Source: Cryptomeria japonica (lineage: Eukaryota > Streptophyta > Pinopsida > Cupressales > Cupressaceae). Taken from it: a stretch of DNA of 64,000 nucleotides. The DNA lies in the NCBI RefSeq assembly GCF_030272615.1, contig NC_081406.1:142567799-142631798 (forward strand). Reading direction: 5' to 3'. The notes beneath the pieces are model-generated. The model saw nothing but the letters and a program-made list of their open reading frames with translations, had not been told where the DNA came from and did no database searches. Within the stretch, counting starts at the first letter, position 1; each line of letters opens with the position of its first letter. Shown here piece after piece: positions 13,261 to 23,389 of the stretch. A program made the position numbers and the translations under genes.

Positions 13261-14690
13261 TTGTTAGTCACAACAACATGACCAAAATAAGATGGTCTAA
13301 CCGGTATGTTAGAAGGTTCCCCAATCATGAGGCTGGGATGGATGCTGGGTGCTAGTATAGCACTACTTCTGGTTATGTGGAAGAATCTAAAAATGCAAGG
13401 ACCCATTAGTAGAAGAAGGTAAGACCTACTCCCAAGACTAAAAATGAGAAGAAGAATGCGACCAAACAGGTATGGAGGGAGAAGCAAGAAGATGCAACTA
13501 TGGATCAACACTGTGCATTCAATGCATAGGTGATATCTCTTAAGGATTAAATGAGATGCAGGACCTTAGGGGGACTAGTACACTAAACTTATCATTCACC
13601 CCCTCAATGAAGAAGGATACTTGGAAGAACAAGTTGCTGCTAGCATGAAAGAAGGAAATGAGAAGATAAGTGTGTGTAGTGGCTACCTTGGCTACACACT
13701 TGCAGATGAAGGATGGCTCACTACTACATGTGTCAATGGATGACCAATTAACAATTGGTATCAAATGCAATGTGACACAAAATGTCAGGAGGAGTTACAG
13801 GAAGGTGCTCTGGTAGTGGTGATGGAGCGGTCTAAGAAACTAGTATGTGCAGGATGTTACTGACATGAATGCTAATAGGTACTTGCAGGTTATGTAAGAC
13901 AATGAGGTTTGAGATCATTTCCTTAGCCCCAATAGCATGAAATGAGGAGTTTATGTCTCAGGTGGTGCTGATGAAGACCTAAATGACATATGTTGGCCTG
14001 ATTGTTGATCATGAAGGCTTGCAATGTTGGGTAACCGTTTTGATTTATGGCATGGTGATGATATTATATGGCATTGTGTACATCCAGGATTATGTCATAG
14101 GTTGTGGTATATATAATGGAGCTGATAGATCATCAAAATGATCACTTATGCACAACTCAACTAGTATAAGGTGAAGATTGGAGCTCCTATTTCAGACCTA
14201 ACCAAAACTGTGGACTTGAGATGTATGAATTAGGGGGAGCTCAAGTGCTCATGATGCAGATCCTACATTATTGAACTTATGGGGGTACTGGCTACTTGAA
14301 ACTATAAATGATGGAAATTGTTGTAGGAATACCCAAGAGAATTTCATGATTAAGGGTATCTTGGTATCAGACCAATTGGTAGCACTCATAGTACAATCAC
14401 ATTTGATTCTCAAGATCAATTGGTATCAGATGGGAGATGATGTAGTCTCATCGACATGTATGATGTACTCACTGACACATGTGATTTCAATTGGTTTCAT
14501 TCTTGCATATGCATTATGGCTCTGGTTTGCATATACACTTGGTTGCTGAAAAATTGGTGTTAGTTGATGGTTGAGCCCTCCATCTCAAATGATGTGATTT
14601 GAGAGGATGCAAAGTATGAAGGTTATAGGAGCAGATGCATCTAGTAGAGAAAAAAGAGAGAAACCCTAATAGTGCCCTTTGCAATTGTTG
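13261..14690 (+). other. Internal region of element A without recognisable coding
   Basis: In an autonomous copia element the protease, integrase and RT would lie here, but the space is too short (1.4 kb) and no DSGA, GNG/DD35E or YVDD-type motif is seen in any plus-strand frame. The motif TTGGTATCAGA recurs at about 14360 and 14430, resembling the primer site. Confidence 0.55.
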
Positions 14691-14824
14691 TTAAAGGGGG
14701 AGAGAGATTCTATAGTATACTGGATATTACATGTGTGAGAATCCATGGATCACACAAAGGGGGAAAGAGAATAAGTAGTATGTCGGATACTACATGTGTT
14801 GACATCAATGCCAAAGGGGGAGAT
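14691..14824 (+). repeat. Polypurine tract of element A, with two extra upstream copies
   Basis: AAAGGGGGAGAT at 14813-14824 abuts the 3' LTR and is the expected plus-strand primer. Two similar tracts lie upstream, near 14693-14705 and 14754-14769. The spacers share a GGATA(T/C)TACATGTGT segment, so the region appears to have been duplicated in tandem (about 60-65 bp units). Confidence 0.7.
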
Positions 14825-17342
14825 TGTTGACATTGAGTTGTTGTTGATGTCAACTGGTATAGGATGGCTATTAGTATAAGAGATGTATATGCAACACTAT
14901 CATCGATCCATACTGGATGTGATGTCTTTGATGTCACCTAGTATTGCACGTCACCGGTAAGGGAGAGAATGTCATTCAACAAAATGGCCATTGGAGTCAC
15001 TGGTACACAAGTTAGTGTTTGACTTGTGTTGGAGATATGGAAAGGAGACTGATATGATATAACAACCGGTAAATGATGACATCTAGAAGAGAGCACGATG
15101 ATGGTCAGTTGATTGTGCTGAAGAGGGGGAATGTTATCTAAATCACATCAACACTGGAAGAGAAGTATGTGCAGGCCACCGGTATGGTGTGTGGATGAAG
15201 AATAACATGACTACCACCGAATGAAGAGAAAATTGACAGTAAGAGTTCCCAAACCAGATCACATGTGCATGTTTGAAGATATGCTTCTCAAACAGGGAAG
15301 CCATATTGATGTAATGTCAGATGCAGATGATAAGGATCTAGTCCCACTGGTAAGTGGAACTTATCTCCTATTATGAAAAGTGTGCGTCATAGTTCTGTGA
15401 GATAAGACAAAAGAGTTAAAGACATGTGCTTGAAGTCTCACACCGGATCTACCGATGAATCATGAAGATTCCTTGAGTGCATGAAATCAAAGATATGCAC
15501 TGGATCGACAAAGAAGGCATAATGAGGTACCTGAACTGTTGAAGTGTGATGGTTTTGTCACCTTGACAAACCAGTTAAGATATGGTCTGGGCTGATGATG
15601 AAGAAGACAAGGCTATAGCAACTACAGATAGAGAATACAACAGGTATGTAGATGCCTTAGAAGGAAATAGTTGAAGGTTGATGACTAGTGTAATCAAGGG
15701 TGCCTACTGGTAAGTATGAGAACCAGTGAGAGACAAAAGAGGCTAAGTGATGTGCTCTTTTCTGATGAAGATGACCATGTGGTGGATTGATATGTTTGGT
15801 AACTAGCAAAGGTGCTCCACCAAAAGAGATGCCAAGTGTAATGTGATGGCTGATCGGTTAGGGTATAACCTGTAGGGTTAGCGAGGTGGTAGATGAACAC
15901 GATAATGGAGTTGGTCGATGATCCTATCTAGACCAACATAGAAGACCTAGCAAAGATGGATTTTGACAAAGGCGCCACGTGGAGGTGAAGTGGCATGCAT
16001 GCACTAGTAGACATGTTGAGTCGATAAAGTATCAGGCGGTGAGGCAGATGGTGACACGTCGACATTTATGTTGACTGCATGATTCACATGACGTGAAGCA
16101 GAGGTTTGCAACTTGAGGTCAAATGGACAACAAAGATCCTGGTCAGACTATTTGACCAGATTAAGGTAGTTAAAGAAAACTGTGAGACTATTCTTGGTGA
16201 TCAACCAAGAGATCCATCGATATTTTATATGCAAGTTGCTAGATGAGGAAGACGTGTTTTGGAAGGCACGCCAATGATGGGATTGATTGACGAATTATAG
16301 TTCATCAACCAAGGGGATAAGATCTCGAGAGATCTGATTGGATTTTACTTGGCTCGACCTCAAAGAAGAAACCCTAACCGCCCAAATGTTGAATTGGCTT
16401 TTGACAGGAAAACTAGTTTATAAATATGCAAGCCAAAATCGATGAGTCTTGTTGCTAGATGAGAGGGTATTACTTCTGAAGAAGTGAAATCAATCAAGTG
16501 CTCACCAAGAAGAAGAAGAAAAGACTAATTATGAGGAAGAATAGGGTTGAAGTGTTCAACCGACAACAAAGAGAGAACTGACAGTCAGCCATTGAGTCTG
16601 ACAAAGAAGAAAACTTACAGTGATAGAACCGGCAAAGAAGTATAACATAAGACTACAGAGAAGGAAAACAAAGAACCGACAGAGGGTAGTACTAGTAGAG
16701 AGGAGTAGTGTAGCAGTGAAAACCGACAAAGAGTAGAATTGACAGAGAGTGAACTGACAAATAGAGAATCGACAAAGAAGAAGAAGAGACTGAACTAGTG
16801 AAGGTGCAACAGAGAGTAAGGTTGTATCAGGTGATAAGATTGCAGCTGTGTTAGGGTGAGCAGAGAACTGACATAGTATTGGAGAGAGGAGATCCAGTAG
16901 AGAGATTTGTAGAAGAGTTACAAAATTCATTAGTAATAAGACTATTACTTTTGTAATTGAATATGTTCATTGAAGAGCACTGAGTTGGAGCTCGATGCAG
17001 GGGTTGTAGCTCCTTGGGTTGGTGCTCTAAATCAAGGGTGGGTGCTCCTTGGTTTGGTTCCCTAAATGTTGTAATAAGAGTTTCATTGTGAGGCTAGATT
17101 GGAGTAGTAGACTCCAACAACATTTCTGACCAAGGTTTTTCCCATCTTGTGTTTTCCTCGTATATGCTAGTGTTATGTGATGTCCCTTTCATGTATGATT
17201 TCTTTTGTTTTAGTATCCCCTCTAATCGGTAAGTTATCTTTCTCTTAGATTTGATAACCAGTATACACACATAGGATAGTTAAAGGGAAATTTTTTGGAA
17301 ACCACTGATTCACCCCCCTCTCAGTGGCACATGTGTCTAACA
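14825..17342 (+). repeat. 3' LTR of element A (2518 bp)
   Basis: It starts TGTTGACATTGAG directly after the polypurine tract and ends TCTAACA. It contains the segment (about 15562-16096) missing from the 5' LTR. A TATA box is at 16419-16427. Many point differences from the 5' LTR are visible by eye, so the insertion is not recent. Confidence 0.9.
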
Positions 17343-18999
17343 GCTAGTAGTTGGACAATCAAAGTAGGTGAATTGCTCAAAGGAAATAAAAGAAGATAAG
17401 AGAAATAAAAGATAAGATGATAGACAACAATGATGCTTGTTTGACTTGATAAGAACATTTATCTTGGTGTGCAAGATTCTATCACTATTGTGACAAGAGA
17501 TATCTTAGATGTAAATGTATTACTTTGGACCTCTAAATAAATGAATATATTAGAGATAGTGTGAGATTAACATTGTGTGATGGTAATATACATCTATGAT
17601 TAATTTATAGATTATTCATTCATTTTAAAAGTTTAATCTATAAAATCAAAAAACATAGCTACGAATAGAACTCTCCACACCTTAAATATAGACCACATAA
17701 AAGGTTCAATTATTAGATACATCTGTCTATATGTAACTTATTATAAAGAGGACAATAAACAAGTAAAGGAAATAACTCGAGTGGTAGTGCTAAGGTTTTG
17801 GCTTTCTTTGGTGATGGTGTTGAAGAAGGAATGATGACACAGATGACAAGGATGAAGATATTGCTTTTGTGATGGGTTCTCATTGGAGGGAGAGAATTGG
17901 TCAATATTTGGGCTATGTAGGGGATTTATCACCCTTGTATTTCATTTTCCCTCCTCACTCGAATTTCTTTCTAGCTTGCATTGTGTACATTGGAATAGTA
18001 TTTTTCCTCTAATTCCCTAGTTGAGTTAACTTATTTGTCAATTTATACTAATAGGAAATTTCATTCTAATTCATTCATTTTACAAGTTTAATCAATAAAA
18101 CTAAAAATGAAAACTATTAATAAACGTAACTTCACCTTAAATATATGCCACATAGTAGGTCAAATTATTATATGCCTTTTCCTATATGTAAGAATCCTTA
18201 TAAAGGGAGGGAAGAGAATAATGATACATATGATGATCAATAACACCATAGCAATCATAACTTTAAGAAAAACTTATACAGAAAGGAATGAGGTGTTTCC
18301 ATAGACATACTTTTTAGGCACTCCATGAGGTTAGTCATGACATCTATTAAATAACTAAATAAAGAAGGTATGTTGATAATGTTTACATCACCATACCATG
18401 CAAGATGACATCAATATATTACTCCATAATGCTCAATCTTTGGGTATTAATTATAGCCATTAATTTTTGAGTCTTAGAGAAATTTATAATCGTATTTCTA
18501 TTTGTATTCCCAATTGTTTTGATTAAGTAAAAACAGGTTTTTGAAAGGAACCCGTACCCTTTACATATCAGGAGAGCAAAAGAACTAGAAAGAACTGTGC
18601 CTGATCACTTCAAAGTTCACTTTCACTTGTGGCACCGAAGAAGGTATTGCCACACATTGTTTAGCATGATGTCTTTTTTGTGCTCAAATCATTTGCACAT
18701 TTGAAGGTGCCTATTGTAATACTTGATGTTACAATTACACATTATTGTTTGTTCATTGTGTAGCCATGATAAATGGTCCTATTGACAAATTTTGGGTTGT
18801 TTGTGCATAATCTGTCATGTATGCCAAACTTGATTATACATAAGTATACTACTGTGTCATTGGATGTCTGAACATACGGAATATGTGGCATCAGCATAGT
18901 GAAATGTTCTCGCATCTCTGATTGTTAATCATCTTAAGGAACCTTAGATGTCTTTTGTTGTGCTACATTTGTCAATGTTTTTGGTATCACCATTTGGTC
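17343..18999. other. AT-rich spacer with a diverged duplication
   Basis: No gene seen. Segments at about 17604-17755 and 18061-18210 are similar (TTCATTCATTTTA, AGTTTAATC, ACCTTAAATATA, CTATATGTAA, TTATAAAG in the same order), so this is an old local duplication or two copies of one repeat. Confidence 0.5.
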
Positions 19000-19749
19000 T
19001 TACGCAAATGGCATTGTATTAAACAATGGATTATTGACCACTTCAAACAATGCCTTTGGAGAAATTTTCACACTTAAATTCTTAGATGCATGTGTCTCAA
19101 GTAGTGTAGTTGGAGCCTCTTGTTGCAAACTAACTTCATTTTGACGAGGCTCAATATTAATGAGATTGTTTGTCTCATGTTGAACTTGAACATTACTTTG
19201 AGCATTTGACGTCGTAAAATTCCATTGAATCATACTTAAATATTTAATGGGAAACATTTGAAACATCTTGCTCATGAATTTATCCACTTTTTTGGTTATT
19301 TTGGGATTGTTGATAACCATATCAAATCTGTGTGTGTTTGGATCAAAAGATGAATCTGGTTTATCATTTGGGTCAATTTCTTGTTGAAGGTCCTCAATTG
19401 ATCCAAAGCCTTGTAAAATATTTTGTCCTCCACATGATGTTGGTGGTCATTGGTTCAATTGATTATTGTGAAATGGTGCTATCCTTGAGGGTGTTGGTGG
19501 TACACTTCCACACCCTGGTTTCATTGGCACAAATATGGGTTTATAGTATGGTGGTGATCATAGTTGTACCATCTCATATTGTGGTATTGTGTTGCTTGGA
19601 GGACCCACATTAAAATCAGGTGGTTGGGTATGATATTGTTGAATTTTTTTGTTTTGTATATCATCCATTGGAAAAGACATAGCTTGATATGTAGGCTCTT
19701 GTGATTTTTTGGACTTGGACCTTGTTTCAACAAAAATGTCACTATGCAA
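19000..19749 (-). pseudogene. Unrecognised 250-codon frame broken by two TGA stops
   Basis: From ATG at 19749 the minus strand reads in one frame to a TAA at 19000. It is interrupted only by a TGA after residues QYEMVQL (about 19558) and another after NNQLNQ (about 19450). The protein is rich in Gln, Asn and Pro, with PPSNTIPQYE and PNDKPDSSFDP segments followed by a Lys-rich stretch (NNPKITKKVDKFM). I see no domain, signal peptide or membrane segment. It may be part of an unrecognised retroelement protein or a decayed host gene. Conservation of frame through two stops is the reason to report it. Confidence 0.5.
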
Positions 19750-21595
19750 TGTTTTTTGGGATTTTTGGATTCAAGAATGCAATGAAATGCAACTAAAAGG
19801 ATTGCAAATGCAACTTACAAGAATAATAATGCAACTTATGTTTTTTTGTTGTATTTGAACTTTTTAGAATGATTATGAAATGAAACTTAAGTTCAAACTT
19901 AGGGAGTGAAAATGCAATCTATATTTTTGTTATTTTTGAAGATTTGGAAAACTCTTGAAATGCAAGTCTAAAGAGATACCCTAGGAAATTGAAATGGAAT
20001 CAAGACCTTAAAAAGACAAACAATAAAGGACAAATTGATAAAGTCTCACCTATGGCTTGGATGTTAAGCTAGGTTTGACAAAAAAATGTTGTTGACAAAA
20101 GGACAAGGGTTGGACTAAGGTCAAGACCCCCTTAACAATAAATTTGGATATGATCTAAAGATTTAGATTTTTTAAGTTTGGCAAAGCTAATTTGAGATTA
20201 AAATGCAAATTGGCAATGATAATGACAAGAACGTAGGATATGATATGGATATGAAAGGATAACTCAACCCAGGACAAAACTAAGGTTCAGGACAAAGCTA
20301 ATGCAATAAGGTTATGAGAAGACTAATGATTTGGAATATGAAAATGCACCCTAATCCAAGACCTAAGTTTGAGAAAATGACCTATCAATACAAAGAAAAT
20401 GAATGATTAAAACCTAGTAAAATGACTAAACCTAGATGCCAAAGGGAATAATGATAATGCAAATGAAATATTATGAAGGGAATGGATAGGTCTTAAGACC
20501 TAAGTTTGGACCATGCAAAAACCTATCCTATAATGACATGGATTTTGAAACCAAGGATTCCAATTGTTTGATAAGCCATTCTATTGAAATATCTTCAACT
20601 TTGGATGATAACTCTGATTAATTTTGAGACAAATTTTGACCCTTGAAGTTTTTTGTTTGCAATTTTGTGACCAAGGTCGTTATGTCTTTCTTTAATGTGA
20701 TATTTTCCTTGAAATGATGTTTTTAATTTTGTTAAAAAACTCAAAAGACATAATGGCTATTTGACTTGTTGCATGAAATGAATGCACATCCAATTACAAT
20801 CCTAAGGTTTGGTAGGGACAATAGTATTTGGATTTCCACTACAGATAAATTCGAGCTGCACTTATTCAAAATGGATAGCCTAGAAGTTTGGTGATGCTGG
20901 CTCCCCTACCATGACACTCACTTCTTGGGTACACCAATGTTCGAATTCCCAAAGATTCGAAGATCTAGGGGAATTTTCTATCTCAATTCTGAATTTCAAG
21001 ATTGTGGGATGGCTTCAAAGGTCCAACCTCTTGCACAAACAAATAGAGGGATTTTGGCAACTAAAACAATTTGGCTCCTAGTAAGGGCATTCATTCAGGT
21101 GGCCATATGTGTGGAATTTTGCTCAATTAAGAGGCCTCCTAGTCCTTGTAGGTTTTTACTTAGCACACAAATATTGTAGTGCCCCTCCTTGATCCATCTT
21201 TTATTTTTGTGCTTCGATAGATTATATTGCTATAGCATAGACTACATTGAGATGATTTTGATAGATGTTATGGATTTATTTATGCTTATGATGCTTCATT
21301 GTTGATGACATACATGTTATATTTGCACTTGATATTATAATTTCATGAGGATGATGATGATATTCATAGACTGTTATGATGACAAACTCTTATTTGATGA
21401 TCTTTATGTGCTCATTTCATATGCATGGATTATATTTATGGTGATTTGATAGTATCTTATGGTGTACTAGCCCTATTGTATGATTATTTCTATGCGATGT
21501 TTGATGTTATTGTGTGTGACTATCTTCATGAGTAGAGACAATGTCATATCACTCATTGTGAGCATGATATGTCGTCATGATTTTGTATCACTTGT
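19750..21595. other. Unassigned sequence, no supported gene
   Basis: Purine-rich, with many ATGCAA and AATGAAA words, and short open frames without domains. It may belong with the broken frame at 19000-19749, but I cannot show this. No terpene synthase exon 2 was found here on the minus strand, although this is where the exon at 21725-21967 would need it. Confidence 0.45.
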
Positions 21596-21724
21596 CTATA
21601 ACTTATCATGATGTATATGTATTGTATATATTGTTTTTAATGTTTGATAAGATAAAAACATATCAAGACCAAAGAGATGAGGACAAAAACTTATAAGAAA
21701 CTTAAACATAGTAAAGTAATTTAC

Positions 21725-21967
21725 GTCATAAGATTTAGGGAGGGATTGAAGAAAATCATGATCCCACAAGTTGGGGTGATGATTTCCAATGCGCCATGTG
21801 ATGCCTTGTTCATCAGTGGTAGTAAGTGCCATATTGATTGGCATTCGGGCTACTCTGCGGCGTGATGGGTATAGTTTGGTAAGACTAGGCTTATCATGGT
21901 GAATGGAAGAAGGCTTATGAAATGATAGCTTCTGTCCAACCATAGGCTTATAACAAGCGAGGGACAT
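21725..21967 (-). pseudogene. Orphan first exon of a TPS-d type terpene synthase
   Basis: From ATG at 21967 the translation gives a Ser/His/Lys/Arg-rich plastid transit peptide (about 45 residues, with PSLTKLYPSRRRVAR), then the start of the mature enzyme: ALTTTDEQGI, WRIGNHHPNLW, DHDFLQSLPKSYD. This is the RRX8W region used by class I conifer mono- and sesquiterpene synthases, with the first Arg changed to Trp. A GTAAAT donor follows at 21724, where conifer TPS genes have their first intron. No later exon is visible downstream, so this appears to be an isolated fragment. The enzyme would cyclise prenyl diphosphates in plastids. Confidence 0.75.
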
Positions 21968-22065
21968 TTTGGCTCTGTACTATTATTATTATTATTCTTG
22001 ATCAAGGCAAGGAGGATGTTTCTCTTTGTTATTGTGAAGCTTTTCATCCACCCCAATTTATTGTT

Positions 22066-22164
22066 TCGAGCTACTCTACGGCGTGATGGGTATAGTTTGG
22101 TAAGACTAGGCTTAGCATCATGGTGAATGGAAGAAGGCTTTTGTCCAATGAGAGTGGAAGCCAA
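22066..22164 (-). pseudogene. Duplicated transit-peptide segment of the TPS exon
   Basis: Just upstream (minus strand) of the orphan exon, a second ATG at 22164 encodes a closely related transit peptide (SSIHHDAKPSLTKLYPSRRRVAR) and then runs into noncoding sequence. The nucleotide phrase around CGGCGTGATGGGTATAGTTTGG is repeated almost exactly at 21858-21900 and 22079-22120. This is a ~215-bp local tandem duplication of the exon's 5' part. An (ATT)5-like run near 21978-21996 lies between the copies. Confidence 0.75.
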
Positions 22165-22184
22165 AGGCTTAAATTTTTTTTAGG

Positions 22185-22465
22185 AAACTGATAATTGTTT
22201 CATTTTTTGTTTAAAGAAATTGATAATCACTAAATTGGTTTTATCTCCACAAAATGATTGTAGTCAATTTTTTAGGAAATGATAATCACATTAGATAATT
22301 GTTTCATTTTTTTAAAAGGAAATTGATAATCACTAAATTGGTTTTATCTCCACAAAATGATTGACAAAATGATTGTAGCCAATTTTTGAGAAAATTGATA
22401 TGACAAAATGATTGTAGCCAATTTTTGAGAAAATTGATAATCACATTAGATAATTGTTTCATATT
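22185..22465. repeat. Tandem repeat built on TGATAATCAC / CAAAATGATTGTAG
   Basis: The unit holding ATTGATAATCACTAAATTGG, CACAAAATGATTGTAG and AATTTTT-rich spacers occurs two to three times (about 120-125 bp). Within it a ~40-bp piece (CAAAATGATTGTAGCCAATT...GAGAAAATTGATA) is duplicated directly. Confidence 0.7.
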
Positions 22466-22948
22466 TTTTATCATGTTTTGAAAGATGTAAATAGGTTGTT
22501 TTAAAGTTTTTCTCTTATTATAAGTTGGTATAATGTCACTACATGTGAATTTGATAGATAAGATAAAATGTTCGTGACCACTTTGATATCTAAATAAAAT
22601 TAACAAAATGTTTGATGTTACCTAAATGGCTTATGAAATGCAACCCTTAAATTTTTTTATAACATATTATTTTGTAAAATAATTTCTAAAACAAAAGTCA
22701 ATTTAATATATAGATAGATACACCTATTGGGTTCGTGCAGGATCATGGGGGGCCAAAAAGTGGCGATGTGAAAAAAATAGCCTTCTCGACTCACCTAAAA
22801 ATGTGAAAATCTGTGTTGACTTTTTGCTTGGCTTGGGTGTCAGTACAGCTTGGCATGGTAAACACCTAAGAAAATCGGATATCCGATTTTTATAGGTAAT
22901 TTTAAATTAAAAAAATAAATTATATAGTATATAATGTAATATAATAAT
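22466..22948. other. AT-rich spacer
   Basis: No gene seen. It ends where similarity to the element B LTR begins. Confidence 0.4.
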
Positions 22949-23237
22949 ACCTAGATGATTACCTTCTGTATACCGATCTGTTCACTATCACTGTTTAGCC
23001 GGTTGACCTCTTCTGTGTTGGTCTACTCACTGCTTGTCGGTTGGCCTCCTGTGTGCCGGTCTACTCACTATTTACCCTGTCTACACTCTGCCTAGTCGGT
23101 TATCATCTGTATATCAATCTACTTACTACTGATAGACTATGTAGACTTGAAACACGATGTTGCCAATAATGACAACCATATCATTCACCGGTATACCGAT
23201 CATACAAAATGCACCAAAATGCACCAAAATGCCAACA
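22949..23237 (-). repeat. Truncated 3' LTR of element B
   Basis: It is similar to 29503-29783 over its full length (shared CACTGTTTAGCCGGTTGACC, TCTGTGTTGGTCTACTCACT, ATAGACTATGTAGACTTGAAA), with many point differences. It ends TGCCAACA next to the polypurine tract. Similarity stops abruptly at 22949. Confidence 0.85.
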
Positions 23238-23252
23238 AACTCCCCCTTTGGT
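23238..23252 (-). other. Polypurine tract of element B
   Basis: On the minus strand CAAAGGGGGAGTT directly precedes TGTTGGCA, the start of the 3' LTR. It would prime plus-strand synthesis. Confidence 0.75.
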
Positions 23253-23389
23253 ATTGGTGGCAAACATTACAAAAAAATGACATTACAAAAATGTGCTAGT
23301 GGCAAACACTACAAGAATGTTCACAATGTACAAATCTCCAAAACTCCCCCTTTTTCCATCAATGACAAAGACTATACAAAATAATTTGT

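Larger units (their letters stand above)
9492..17342 (+). mobile_element. LTR retrotransposon A, gag-only copia-like, complete ends
   Basis: Both LTRs, a primer site, a gag-like gene and a polypurine tract are visible. The LTRs begin TGTTG(G/A)CATTGA and end GTCTAA(T/C)A. The flanks GCTAC (9487-9491) and GCTAG (17343-17347) look like a 5-bp target-site duplication with one mismatch. The internal region (11465-14824) is only 3.36 kb. I recognise a gag-like gene with a zinc knuckle but no protease, integrase, RT or RNase H motif. The tRNA-iMet primer site and the AAAGGGGGAGAT tract are typical of copia. It therefore looks like a non-autonomous, TR-GAG-like element that would need enzymes from a copia relative. 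The 2.0-2.5 kb LTRs are long. Confidence 0.85.
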
